A DNA stretch of 48,893 bases, from the NCBI GenBank assembly GCA_016744335.1, contig JADGEO010000026.1, positions 1-48,893 on the forward strand. Reading direction: 5' to 3'. Source of the stretch: Anaerolineales bacterium. Its GTDB lineage: Bacteria > Chloroflexota > Anaerolineae > Anaerolineales > Villigracilaceae. The notes under the pieces were generated by a model, which made no database searches, was not told the origin of the DNA, and saw only the letters and a program-made list of their open reading frames with translations. The translations under genes and the position numbers were made by a program. Shown piece after piece: positions 32,446-41,359 of this stretch. The stretch's first letter is position 1. Every line of letters starts with the position of its first letter.

Positions 32446-34170
32446 ATGTCAAAAGTAGAAGAATACGTCGCCTTTATAGAAGCACTTCATCTTTTTCAAG
32501 ACATTGGTGAAGGGCATCTTTTTAATTTTGCCGAGTCTTTCCATGCCAAAACTTTTTCTGCGGGAGAGACAATTATTGACATTGGGGAAAAAGCAAGCCA
32601 CTTTTATATCATTTTTTCGGGGGAAGTTGATTTAACAGTTTCAGGAAAAATCGAAAAAACAGAAACTTATGTACGTGGTGATTACTTAGGCGTAGATGCT
32701 ATTATTTCTGAGAAGATTAGTTCTTCGGCAATAGCCAAAACAAATGCTATATTACTTGCCCTTGACCTTTCTTCTGGCAAACTATCTGACTCAATAAACC
32801 TTTTACAGAACAACCTTGAGGTTTCTGTAAAATGTCGCGAGTTAGTCGCAGAAAAAGATTTTGCCTGGTTAAATAAAGATGAAGTTGTTTATTTTTTGAA
32901 GCGAAAACATATTAGTTTGTTTTGGCGGAGAATGTTTTTTCCTATACTTTTTATTGCCTTGGGGGGGCTGGCTATGGGTATTTGGTGGATCAAGTTTTCA
33001 AATGTTTTTTGGACTATTGGCGTTTTCTTACTGGGAAGTGCAGTGATTTTGCCTTTATGGTATTGGTTAGATTGGCGTAATGACTACTACGTTATTACCA
33101 ACCACCGCCTAATTTGGGAAGAGAAAGTAATTGGCATCTATAGCAGTCGCCAAGAAGCCATTCTGGCAGATATTCTCTCCGTTAGTATCAATACAGATAA
33201 ACTAATTCAAAGTTTTTTAGATTATGGAAGAGTTTCTGCTCATATCATGGTTGGCGGTATAGACCTAGACTACACACCACACCCCCGCCACGCAAAACGC
33301 TTATTAGATGAGTTAATAGAACGAACAAAATCACAATATCAACAAAAAACAGAAGAGGAAATTAGACAAGCTATTATAAAAAAACTTCAAAACCCTAATC
33401 CCCCTGCTGTGCATAAAAGAACGCCAATTCCCCAAAAGAAATCTATCTCAGAAAAGTTAAGCAAAAAACTGCGGCCTCAGAAGCAATATCATATATTTAT
33501 GCAACGCTTTGAAGAAGGTGGCAATATTGTTTATCGTAAACATTGGATTGTCCTGCTCCGTTTAGTTGGTATTCCCCTGTTAATTAGTGCACTTCTTCTC
33601 TATTTTGTCTCAACACAAACTTATTTGATTTTAGCGCAAAGCCCTGAGGCTTTATCAGATTCATTAATTAGCTTAGCGGCAGTTGCCGCACTGGCTTCTA
33701 TAGGCTGGGGTATTTATCAGTATTTCTCTTGGAGTTATGATATTTTCAAGGTAACAAAAAGTGCTATATTTGATATTGACCGTAAACCGCTTGGGAACGA
33801 AAATAGCCGCTCTGCACCTTTAGACAATATTGAAAGCTTAACCTATAAACGTGATGGAATCATGAATATCTTCTTTAATTATGGAACAGTTTATATCCAT
33901 ATTGGCTCAGAAGCATTTGATTTTCAAGACGTTTTAGACCCCGCATCGGTGCAACGGGATATTAGCCGTCGCTATACGGCAAACCATATTAGCAAAAAAG
34001 AAAATGTTGCAAAAAAAGACAATCAAAAATGGATAGATTGGTTTCTTACCTATCATCAGAGCGAAGAGGAGTTTCAGAAATTAATTGATAAGCTACAAAA
34101 AGAAAAAGACGAACGAGAATTAGCAGAGACTATCGCAGCAGAAGAAGGTGAGAGAGAAGATAATGAATAA
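32446..34170 (+). CDS. Cyclic nucleotide-binding-domain membrane protein with PH-like domains
   Basis: A 574-residue protein. Residues 1-125 resemble a cNMP-binding domain (LFQDIGEGHLFNFAESFHAKTFSAGETIIDIGEKASHFYII). Two blocks follow, each with a pair of membrane helices and a bacterial PH-like (YdbS-type) beta domain: YVITNHRLIWEEKVIGIYSSRQEAIL and FKVTKSAIFDIDRKPLGNENSRSAPLDNIESL. The canonical phosphate-binding RxA motif of cAMP receptors is not obvious, so nucleotide binding is uncertain. The C-terminus is charged and coiled. It overlaps the next lipoprotein gene by eight bases, so the two are coupled. Confidence 0.78.
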   Translation: MSKVEEYVAFIEALHLFQDIGEGHLFNFAESFHAKTFSAGETIIDIGEKASHFYIIFSGEVDLTVSGKIEKTETYVRGDYLGVDAIISEKISSSAIAKTNAILLALDLSSGKLSDSINLLQNNLEVSVKCRELVAEKDFAWLNKDEVVYFLKRKHISLFWRRMFFPILFIALGGLAMGIWWIKFSNVFWTIGVFLLGSAVILPLWYWLDWRNDYYVITNHRLIWEEKVIGIYSSRQEAILADILSVSINTDKLIQSFLDYGRVSAHIMVGGIDLDYTPHPRHAKRLLDELIERTKSQYQQKTEEEIRQAIIKKLQNPNPPAVHKRTPIPQKKSISEKLSKKLRPQKQYHIFMQRFEEGGNIVYRKHWIVLLRLVGIPLLISALLLYFVSTQTYLILAQSPEALSDSLISLAAVAALASIGWGIYQYFSWSYDIFKVTKSAIFDIDRKPLGNENSRSAPLDNIESLTYKRDGIMNIFFNYGTVYIHIGSEAFDFQDVLDPASVQRDISRRYTANHISKKENVAKKDNQKWIDWFLTYHQSEEEFQKLIDKLQKEKDERELAETIAAEEGEREDNE

Positions 34171-35392
34171 AAAGGCACATCTACTTATGAGCCTTGCCCT
34201 GCTAAGCACACTCACTTTTGCTTGCTCTTTTTTCTCTACTTCCCAGAAAGAATCTTCTACACCTACACAAGAACTTATACCAATAAAAATACCAGCAGAA
34301 ACGCCCACGCTTGCACCAACCGAAATCCCTGCGCCTTCTTTGCCCATAGGCGTAGTAACAGCCAAAGACAGTACCCTATCTCTTTTTGATAGTGAGGGCT
34401 ATACACTTGCCCAAGTTGATACACTTGGGCTTTCTTATGCAGACCCAAATAATATCCATATTGCGGATGCTTTTTCGCAAGGTGATACAAGTTTCCCCGT
34501 TCTCTATTTCTCTTTTGAGCAAAATAACTCTTTGCTTTTTAGCCACGATGGGGAAATTGTCACACTCATCTCAACCCCAAACTTTTCTGGTTTAGTAGGA
34601 GCGGCGGGAGAGGATATTATCGCTTACACAACCACAGAATTTCTTCCCGACAGCCTAGTAAGTGATTTATATATAGGCACAACACAAACTTTGCCTACAG
34701 CCCCATCTATTTTGCATGATAATGATGCCGAAGGCTGGGGAATGGTCGCTCTTGTCGTAGATGTAGAAGCGGGGCAACCAAGTGGTATTTGGTTCTCAAA
34801 ACGCCCTTGGGGCATTGGTGGAGACATTGTTTTTGAACCGCGGCGCACTTTAGAATATCTCGATTTAGCTAGTGGGTATGGCAGGCAGATATTGGGCGCA
34901 GAAGCAAACCCATCGGCGATTTCAGCGGACAGAGAATGGGTGGCATACACAGACGATGGCACAGTAGCGGGCGTTGGCACAATGACAATTCGCAATCTAA
35001 ATACAGGGGAAAGCCTTAATTACCCACTACAAACCGCCGTTGATCAACGCGGCGCAGGCAGTGCTACTTTTTCTCCCTCTAATCAATATCTGGCATGGAT
35101 GGAAGGCAGTGGCTGGCAAATGGCAGAGATGCCAAACTTCCATTCAGTTATCCGTATCGGCGACCTAGCAGGAAATATAATCACCGAATTCCCAGATACA
35201 GCCCTCGTCCCCTCATCTGGTATGGGCGTTATACAGCGTGTTGAGCCTGTTGGTTGGCTCGATGATAATACTTTAATTGTGATGGCGCGTGGCGAAAATT
35301 GGGATGATGTTCTTCTGCTAAAAATTGACATTGCATTGCGCAGTCCCAGCTTCTTGGCAAAAGGGGAATTTGTAGGATTTGCCTACCCCTAA
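34163..35392 (+). CDS. Beta-propeller-like lipoprotein
   Basis: A 409-residue exported lipoprotein (MNKKAHLLMSL..., lipobox LTFAC). It has a Thr/Pro-rich linker and a repeat-rich beta region with TolB/WD-like blades (AISADREWVAYTDDGTVAG, SATFSPSNQYLAWMEGSGWQMAEMP, VGWLDDNTLIVMARGENWDDVLLLKID). Probably an external sensor or scaffold. The start at 34163 overlaps the upstream gene, giving translational coupling with the cNMP/PH membrane protein and suggesting they work together across the membrane. Confidence 0.8.
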   Translation: MNKKAHLLMSLALLSTLTFACSFFSTSQKESSTPTQELIPIKIPAETPTLAPTEIPAPSLPIGVVTAKDSTLSLFDSEGYTLAQVDTLGLSYADPNNIHIADAFSQGDTSFPVLYFSFEQNNSLLFSHDGEIVTLISTPNFSGLVGAAGEDIIAYTTTEFLPDSLVSDLYIGTTQTLPTAPSILHDNDAEGWGMVALVVDVEAGQPSGIWFSKRPWGIGGDIVFEPRRTLEYLDLASGYGRQILGAEANPSAISADREWVAYTDDGTVAGVGTMTIRNLNTGESLNYPLQTAVDQRGAGSATFSPSNQYLAWMEGSGWQMAEMPNFHSVIRIGDLAGNIITEFPDTALVPSSGMGVIQRVEPVGWLDDNTLIVMARGENWDDVLLLKIDIALRSPSFLAKGEFVGFAYP

Positions 35393-35396
35393 AAAC

Positions 35397-36827
35397 TTAC
35401 CCATCTAACTGCTTCATTAATTCTTCTCTTAGGATTTGTGGATTCGCGCGTCCGCGTGCTTCACGCATCACTTGCCCAAAGAGCCAGTTTGCTACACCAG
35501 TTTTACCAGAGCGATAGCTCGTGACCTCATCTGGGTGCGCGTTGATGACGCTTGATACGAAGCCCGAAATCAACGCGGTATCCGAGACTTGTGCCAAACC
35601 TTTTTTCTCTACAATGGCTTGAGGGTTTTTGCCACTTTTAAAAATCTCACCTAGAACTTCTTTAGCCGTATTTTTATTGATTTTTCCTTCTGATACTAAA
35701 GAAATTAATTCTGCCAGAGCTTTTGGGGTGACCTTAATTTCATCTATGCTTACCTCGGTTTGATTCATCAACGCAAAAAGTTCACCCGTCATCCAATTTG
35801 CTACGGCTTTTGGCTTTGCGCCATTATTAACCGTTTCTTCAAAATACTCAGCGATAGCTCGGTCAGAAACCAAGACTTTTGCATCATATTCGCTGAGTTT
35901 GAAATCGGCGAGAAAACGCTCAAATTTGGCGCGAGGTAATTCGGGCAGGTCGGCGCGTACACGTTTACGCCAGGCATCATCTACTTTTAACGGTGGCAAG
36001 TCTGGTTCAGGGAAGTAGCGGTAGTCGTGCGCATCTTCTTTACCGCGCATCACATAAGTTTGCCCTTTCTCCTCATCCCATCCCATTGTCACCTGATCCA
36101 CTTCACCGCCCTCATCTAAAACTTTACTCTGGCGAGCGATTTCACAATTAATCGCATCTTCCATTGACCTGAAAGAGTTCAGATTTTTGACTTCGGTGCG
36201 GATTCCCAGCTTTTCTGTGCCAACTGGGCGCACGGAAGTATTCGCTTCAAAACGAATTACGCCCTTCTCCATATCGCCAGAATTCACGCCGAGATAGCGT
36301 AAAATTTCGCGCAAATTTTCAGCATAAGCGCGGGCTTCGGCGGCAGAGTGCATATCGGGTTGGGAGACGATTTCGAGCAGAGGAACGCCTGCACGATTGA
36401 GGTCAACGAGGCTGGCACCTTCAACGTGAGTGAGCTTCCCTGCATCTTCTTCGAGATGGGCGCGCAAAACTCGAATGACTTTTTCGCCATCTTCGGTTTC
36501 AATGAGCATCTCACCGTTGGTAGCAAGTGGCTCTTCAAATTGAGAGATTTGGTAGCCTTTGGGCAGGTCGGGATAAAAATAATTTTTGCGTGCAAAAATG
36601 CTCACAGGCTCTATTTTGCATCCTAACGCCATGCCAACTCGCATTGCATATTCAACTGCACGTTCATTTACGACAGGTAGCGTGCCCGGCATGGCTGAGC
36701 AAACGGGGCAAACGGCGATATTAGGCTCAGCTTCTACCGAATCTACAACGGGACAGCCACAGAATATTTTCGATTCTGTAGCGAGTTCAACATGGACTTC
36801 TAGTCCGATTACGGGTTCATATTTCAT
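35397..36827 (-). CDS. gatB: Asp-tRNA(Asn)/Glu-tRNA(Gln) amidotransferase subunit B
   Basis: A 476-residue subunit of GatCAB, which amidates mischarged Glu-tRNA(Gln) and Asp-tRNA(Asn). Signatures are PVIGLEVHVELATESKIFCGC, the zinc-site CPVCSAMPGTLPVVN, YFYPDLPKGYQISQ, HLEEDAGKL, NRAGVPLLEIVS and the C-terminal YqeY-like GVANWLFGQVMRE. The length is normal. A weak promoter (TTCACA, 18 bases, TAGAAT at 36873-36868) lies upstream. It marks the host side of the left edge of the mobile element. Confidence 0.95.
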   Translation of the reverse strand: MKYEPVIGLEVHVELATESKIFCGCPVVDSVEAEPNIAVCPVCSAMPGTLPVVNERAVEYAMRVGMALGCKIEPVSIFARKNYFYPDLPKGYQISQFEEPLATNGEMLIETEDGEKVIRVLRAHLEEDAGKLTHVEGASLVDLNRAGVPLLEIVSQPDMHSAAEARAYAENLREILRYLGVNSGDMEKGVIRFEANTSVRPVGTEKLGIRTEVKNLNSFRSMEDAINCEIARQSKVLDEGGEVDQVTMGWDEEKGQTYVMRGKEDAHDYRYFPEPDLPPLKVDDAWRKRVRADLPELPRAKFERFLADFKLSEYDAKVLVSDRAIAEYFEETVNNGAKPKAVANWMTGELFALMNQTEVSIDEIKVTPKALAELISLVSEGKINKNTAKEVLGEIFKSGKNPQAIVEKKGLAQVSDTALISGFVSSVINAHPDEVTSYRSGKTGVANWLFGQVMREARGRANPQILREELMKQLDG

Positions 36828-36919
36828 GAAGTTTTCTCAAAAAGTTTTTTGTAGGGATATTCGCAGTATTCTATCATCCCCTTTGTTTTTTTGTGAAGTG
36901 AGCTATGCTTATTAAAACA

Positions 36920-36947
36920 AAAACGCGTTCTTTTCAGAACGCGTTTT
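36920..36947. terminator. Bidirectional hairpin at the left edge of the mobile element
   Basis: A perfect 12-bp stem AAAACGCGTTCT (36920-36931) with 36936-36947 and loop TTTC, with A and T runs on the two sides. It lies between divergent genes (gatB and the XRE gene), where no terminator is expected unless it blocks read-through at an insertion boundary. Further right GGGGTTC and GAACCCC form another dyad near 36964-36994. No tRNA is seen here. Confidence 0.6.
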
Positions 36948-37094
36948 CTACAGCGGGGAGGGCGGGGGTTCTCCTTGCACCTACACGGAACCCCTAATTC
37001 TTTTGACTCCTCAAACTGAAAAGGAAGAGGCTTTGATAATTCTGGAACAGCGGTTGAAATAACAGTAACCAGACTGTTTATACCACACCGTCAC

Positions 37095-37124
37095 AACATG
37101 CGTATCTAAAAAGATACGCATGTT
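37095..37124. promoter_or_regulatory. Perfect 13-bp hairpin/operator before the XRE gene
   Basis: AACATGCGTATCT (37095-37107), loop AAAA, then the exact complement (37112-37124), followed by CATTTTT. It lies 19 bases before the ATG of the XRE-type regulator. It could be an operator for autoregulation or a weak attenuator. Confidence 0.55.
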
Positions 37125-37143
37125 CATTTTTAAAGGAGATTTT

Positions 37144-37512
37144 ATGTCAAAAAGAAAACGGAAGACAACACCTCTTACTAAGTGGCTTCTTGAGTATGTG
37201 CATTCTAGTGAAACAAATCTCACAAAACTAGCCACTCGCGCCGGGCTTTCTCAAGGAACACTGCGAAGCCTTATATATTACCCGGAAAGAAAACCATCTT
37301 TGGAAACTTGCCTTCGACTAGCGAAAGTAACAGACAAAACAACTAATGAAGTTTTGTCTTTAGCTGGTATAGGCAATGTTAATCGCCCGTCAAAGGATTT
37401 GCATCCAGATCGGTTGAATTTACTCAATACCTACGATCAACTCCCTGCTGAATTGCAAAAAGCAACATTACAAATCTCTCTCATATTCAAAAACACCTTA
37501 ATTCAGGAATAA
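37144..37512 (+). CDS. XRE-type helix-turn-helix regulator
   Basis: A 122-residue protein with an N-terminal Cro/C1-like helix-turn-helix: TNLTKLATRAGLSQGTLRSLIYYPERKPSLETCLRLAKVTDKTTNEVLSLAG (residues 20-75). The C-terminal half is helical and unassigned. It is the first gene of the element and lies behind a perfect palindrome, so it may control the element's own expression. AAAGGAGATTTT before the ATG fixes the start. Confidence 0.85.
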   Translation: MSKRKRKTTPLTKWLLEYVHSSETNLTKLATRAGLSQGTLRSLIYYPERKPSLETCLRLAKVTDKTTNEVLSLAGIGNVNRPSKDLHPDRLNLLNTYDQLPAELQKATLQISLIFKNTLIQE

Positions 37513-37525
37513 GCGAGGTTTTCAA

Positions 37526-37903
37526 ATGTTCTATTTTGCTCTTCTTTTTTTGCTTCTGATCATAGTATTTGGTTGCGTCTCGATCTCGCAGGCATATGCC
37601 TCTGCCAAACAAGCTCAAGCCTCGATCGAAGTCAGCCAAACAGCTCAACTCGCACTCAAGGGGCAAGCTCTCGTTAGCATCGCTCTGATTGTAATTGTAT
37701 TCATTCTTCTGATTGCAATCTTTGCTTTATTTTACAAATTTTTGAAAAAGCAAGAAGGTATGCTGCGATTGCCATACCTTCCCGTAAATGAGCTTTTGCA
37801 AAAAGAAGACCGAGGGTTAGGCGGCTCTGGAGTTCAGCAAACTCCGCTTATCAATCAAGAAAAAGAAAAATTCCCCATATTGCCTCACGATTGGGGTTGG
37901 TAA
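37526..37903 (+). CDS. Small membrane protein of the element
   Basis: A 125-residue protein with two hydrophobic helices (residues 2-22 and about 48-70) joined by a heptad-like loop (QAYASAKQAQASIEVSQTAQLAL), and a C-terminal cytoplasmic tail. The first helix contains FGC, which could be a lipobox. It has no recognised family. It lies in a run of plus-strand genes 10-15 bases apart ending in an FtsK-like ATPase, so a role in a membrane complex is plausible. Confidence 0.65.
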   Translation: MFYFALLFLLLIIVFGCVSISQAYASAKQAQASIEVSQTAQLALKGQALVSIALIVIVFILLIAIFALFYKFLKKQEGMLRLPYLPVNELLQKEDRGLGGSGVQQTPLINQEKEKFPILPHDWGW

Positions 37904-37913
37904 AGAAGACGCT

Positions 37914-38906
37914 ATGAAATTCAACATCATCTTAGCTTTTCTTCTCACTATTCTAGTTTCTTCTTGTGCCAGCTATGTGGATGGAGCACCTTCCCTGTCT
38001 ACACCTCGCACCATCCCCTCGGCTACCCTGCTCTCTCCTTTCATACTCACGCCTCAACATGCCCAAGCAAACGCACAGTCCACTATTGCAGCCGGACAGG
38101 CTGTGCGTAGTGATTTAGACATCACAGCCACCGCGCTTGCTCTTCAAGGATTGCAGGCAAACCTACGGGCAACCGAAGTCTCAAGCCGGATTACCCAAGC
38201 CGCTGCTACGGAAAATGCTTTCATTCGCCAAACAAGAGTTGCATCCAATACAACCGCAACTTCGCAAGCAGCAAGCGGAGCAACAAATGCGGCAAATATC
38301 GCACTCACACAGTCTGCTATCGAAACAGCTACAGCGTGGCCGCAAACGGCTACTCCATTAGCAGCTACGCAACTGGCAATCGTATCTGAAGCTACTAACA
38401 TGGAGCATCGTGCTTATTGGAATCAATTTATTGTTCCCTTCAAAATGCTCTTCTTTGGAAGTATTTTAGTTCTTCTACTCGTAGGATTTTTTTATTTTTA
38501 TCGCCGCTTCTTGCCCGTTTTGGAATTACGTCTACGCACAATAGTTTCCCCTGATGGCGAAACAATTACATATCTACCAAGCAGTAGTGAAATCAAAGTA
38601 CTCATGCCCGGACGCTCTTTCGGCGCAGCCCTGCACTCAGGCAAAGACGAAACGATCGTGAGCGGCGTGGCTCCTGATTTAGCCCTGCAAGATCGCGTGG
38701 TCGCTCGAAATCAAGCTGCTCGCCTCATGGCTTCGCTCCCGCCAGGCAGAACACCACAAGAAGCCCAACGCTTGCTTTCGCCTTCTGAAAATAGCCAAAC
38801 TGCCCAGTCGAACAATTTACCAACCATCGAAGTTATCGACGCAGAGGTTATCCCTGTCAAAAATTGGGTAGAAGAAGTCTCAGAAAAATTCTTAGAGGAG
38901 GCATAA
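37914..38906 (+). CDS. Lipoprotein with Ala/Thr-rich coiled region and one TM helix
   Basis: A 330-residue protein with a lipoprotein signal (IILAFLLTILVSSC), an Ala/Thr/Gln-rich low-complexity region (residues 45-165) likely to be helical, a membrane helix (MLFFGSILVLLLVGFFYFY, about 177-195) and a cytoplasmic C-terminal domain (SSSEIKVLMPGRSFGAALHSGKDETIV). A protein anchored at both ends of a periplasmic helix could act as a spanning or adapter piece of a DNA-transfer or partition machine; this is inference. The stop is directly followed by the ATG of the ATPase gene. Confidence 0.65.
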   Translation: MKFNIILAFLLTILVSSCASYVDGAPSLSTPRTIPSATLLSPFILTPQHAQANAQSTIAAGQAVRSDLDITATALALQGLQANLRATEVSSRITQAAATENAFIRQTRVASNTTATSQAASGATNAANIALTQSAIETATAWPQTATPLAATQLAIVSEATNMEHRAYWNQFIVPFKMLFFGSILVLLLVGFFYFYRRFLPVLELRLRTIVSPDGETITYLPSSSEIKVLMPGRSFGAALHSGKDETIVSGVAPDLALQDRVVARNQAARLMASLPPGRTPQEAQRLLSPSENSQTAQSNNLPTIEVIDAEVIPVKNWVEEVSEKFLEEA

Positions 38907-40190
38907 ATGGTTACAGAAAAAATAATTGCTCTTCACACAAAGAAACATCGCTTAGAGCGTTCAGCACAACATATCGCTCAATCTACCTTGAAGATTATAG
39001 AAAATCGTCCCGATACGGATCCCAAGGCGGTCAAAAAATGGATATTGGCCGAAACTGATTACTTTGTCATTCTTTTTGCAATCTTAGACGACGCTAACCT
39101 CCCTAATTTGGCTCCCTACCTTGCGATAGGGAAGAACAGCTTACTCTATCACCTACAAACTGTGCTACATCGCAAAGTTGTCCTCTCCAATCATAGTGGC
39201 GTGCGAATTGCTATCTTGATTAGCAAATCAGAAAAAGCCCACTTACCCCAGAGTATTGCTTTCCCAGGATGGAAAAAAGGCATCCTGCAAATCGGGATGC
39301 GCTCAGGGATGCAACCACTAGAAATTCATAGAAAAGACAGAGAGCATATGCTAGTTGCCGGGAGAACTCAATCTGGGAAAAGTGTTTTTCTGCGTTCGCA
39401 GGTAATACAATAACGAGCAGAAGGGACAATCTTTTTGTTAGGCGATCCAGATGGGCGCACTTTTTCTTTCATGGAAAATGCTCATCAGTTGCTGGCTCCT
39501 GTAGCTAACACCTTAGAAGGTTGCGTACAGCTTGTTGAAATTGCTCTTCAAGAGATTGCAAAGCGCACTCGCCATTTTGATGCACTCCCCAATAAACCAG
39601 ATAATCGAGATGAATATAACGCTCGAACTAAAGAGAAAATGCCCCAACTTTTGGTCATTCTCGACGAGTTTAACGGAATCGTGATGGCAACCGGCGGCGC
39701 GCGCGGCGACTTCGCACAAAAAACTACGCAAATTGCATGGCGCGGCGCAAAGTTCGGGGTTCACCTGATCTTAGCAGGACAAGATTTTGCTAAGGATATT
39801 GTCGGACCGGTACGGGAACAGATGTCTACACGTCTCTGTTTCCAAGTATCCAACGCCAGCACATCCAAGATCGTTCTTGGAAAAAGTGGCGCGGAGAAGA
39901 TTAAACATCCAGGGCGCGCTCTAAGTAATCGCTGGGGAATGATTCAAACCTACTTAGTCTCCAAAGAAGACCTTATCCAACGCAACCCTCAAACCGGCAT
40001 GATGGCCGAAGAAGAAGCCCTTGCCAATCATCTAAAAAAAGAAAGCGATGGGCATCTAAATCTCGATATTCTGCAAGATTTTCTCAATGTGGGTGAGAGA
40101 CAAGCCCGCCGCCTGCGAGCAGACTGGCTAATACGCGGCTTAGCAGAAAAGCGCCCCCATCAGAATAATGGCATCTATTTGGCTGACTAA
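38907..40190 (+). pseudogene. FtsK/TraB-like DNA-pumping ATPase interrupted by an in-frame TAA
   Basis: The frame runs from ATG 38907 with Walker A GRTQSGKS (residues 152-159), meets TAA at 39411-39413, and continues in the same frame with RAEGTIFLLGDPDGRTFS, then Walker B MPQLLVILDEF, the arginine-rich VREQMSTRLCFQVSN and a C-terminal winged-helix-like part (LDILQDFLNVGERQARRLRADWLIRGLAEK). Motif order and spacing are those of FtsK/HerA/TraB-type translocases. The stop separates Walker A from Walker B, so neither half can hydrolyse ATP alone. A TTG at 39435 could restart translation but gives a protein without Walker A. A C-to-T change in a CAA codon would explain it. Confidence 0.75.
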
Positions 40191-40204
40191 TCCAGTCTTT
40201 CACC

Positions 40205-40280
40205 GTCCAAAGCGACAGGGCGTACAAGCCTGTCCAAACCCGCTCGAAGGGTGTCCAAACATCCAAACGAGCGTACAAAC
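40205..40280. repeat. GTCCAAAC iteron array (candidate centromere/operator)
   Basis: Six degenerate copies of GTMCAAAC start at 40205, 40222, 40232, 40253, 40261 and 40273. The two central copies (40253-40268) are in direct tandem. The array fills the short gap before the actin-like gene. In type II partition systems the RHH protein binds such iterons (parC) upstream of parM. The assignment is by position and pattern only. Confidence 0.55.
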
Positions 40281-40300
40281 CATTTTGCAAAGGAAAAACA

Positions 40301-41356
40301 ATGAACATTTTAAAGAAATTCGCATTCATCCTTTCTGTAGTTGGGAAGGGGAATATAGACATGGGTCATCTTTCTACGGGGAATTGGGGAAAGCGCAATA
40401 CACATAAGCCCGCGCAGGTTTCTTGGGGAGAAACAATTGAGTATCTCGTAGGAAATTACGTCGAGAAATTTGCAAGCGTTATAGAGCGAATGGATTTCGC
40501 TAGATTGTCTTCGGGATCAGAAATTCGGGCACTGTTCTATGCAACTTTAGCTTCGCTCCTTGAAAATGAACAAAAATATAAAATCAGCATCATGTTTGCA
40601 CTCCCCGTAAGCGTGATGCTAGACAAATTGTTGGCTCGCAAGGCTCTGCGCGAACTGCACTCTTGGGTGATAGGTATTCATATTTTTGAAGTCAATGGAA
40701 AAAAATATCATATTGAAATTGTCGCACTAGATATTTTCGCTCAACCTACAGGTGGATATTTTTCATGGTTACTCAATGATGAAGGAAAAGTCATTCGCCC
40801 CACATCTGATCTCAAAGCTCTTGTTACCGTCTGCGATATTGGCTTCAACACCTTGGATGTGTTTTCCGTCCAAAGCGGTGCTGTTATAGGCAAGCACACT
40901 GGCGGCAACACCGCTGGTGTCCGCCGCGCCGCAGAACAACTCATCCGTGAAATCAAAGAAAAATACGGCGTGACACTCTCTCGCCATCAAGCAGATGAAT
41001 ACCTCCGAGCGAAAAAGCCTGTCTTCTCCTGCGCTCAGGGCGATATGGATATTGCTCCACTCGTGGATCAAGCACTATCAGTCGCATCGGCTTCGATTGG
41101 TGACTTTTTGGAAACCTTGCTTGGTAATGGCAATCAATTTAGATATATGCTCTTCACCGGTGGTGGTTCTGCTCTGATCAAAAAAGAATTGCTCCAGCGT
41201 TATCCCTTAGCACAGGTACTCCCCAACCCCGTTTTCGCCAACGCCCTTGGATTAGCCCGCTATGCCCGCCGTGCCTTTCCGGATGCTTCTCACGTCATTG
41301 GACTCGACCCCGGTTTCGGCGGCTTCAAAGCAGTTCTATTATCAAATGAAGAATAG
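40301..41356 (+). CDS. ParM-like actin-fold ATPase, apparently circularly permuted
   Basis: A 351-residue actin-like protein. Motif order from the N-terminus is: FILSVVGKGNIDMGHLS (the stretch that normally follows the first strand pair), the ParM-like IERMDFARLSSGSEIRALFYATL, phosphate-2 DIGFNTLDVF (179-188), adenosine motif FTGGGSALI (285-293), connect-2 NPVFANALGLARYA (309-322), and only then phosphate-1 GLDPGFGGFK (334-343), at the extreme C-terminus. In known actin-fold proteins phosphate-1 is at the N-terminus. All five motifs are present once, so the gene looks like a complete circular permutation. AAAGGAAAAAC supports the ATG. A ribbon-helix-helix gene follows, as parR follows parM. 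Confidence 0.75.
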   Translation: MNILKKFAFILSVVGKGNIDMGHLSTGNWGKRNTHKPAQVSWGETIEYLVGNYVEKFASVIERMDFARLSSGSEIRALFYATLASLLENEQKYKISIMFALPVSVMLDKLLARKALRELHSWVIGIHIFEVNGKKYHIEIVALDIFAQPTGGYFSWLLNDEGKVIRPTSDLKALVTVCDIGFNTLDVFSVQSGAVIGKHTGGNTAGVRRAAEQLIREIKEKYGVTLSRHQADEYLRAKKPVFSCAQGDMDIAPLVDQALSVASASIGDFLETLLGNGNQFRYMLFTGGGSALIKKELLQRYPLAQVLPNPVFANALGLARYARRAFPDASHVIGLDPGFGGFKAVLLSNEE

Positions 41357-41359
41357 TAT

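Noticed and set aside
36828..37143. tRNA gene serving as attachment site for the tyrosine recombinase
   Set aside because: No cloverleaf or TTCGA-type T-arm was found, and no direct repeat shared with 47772-47887 could be seen by eye.
39411..39413. Possible genetic-code reassignment of TAA
   Set aside because: TAA ends many intact genes in this window (for example the aromatic leader peptide, XRE gene and tyrosine recombinase), so a nonsense mutation or sequencing error is far more likely.
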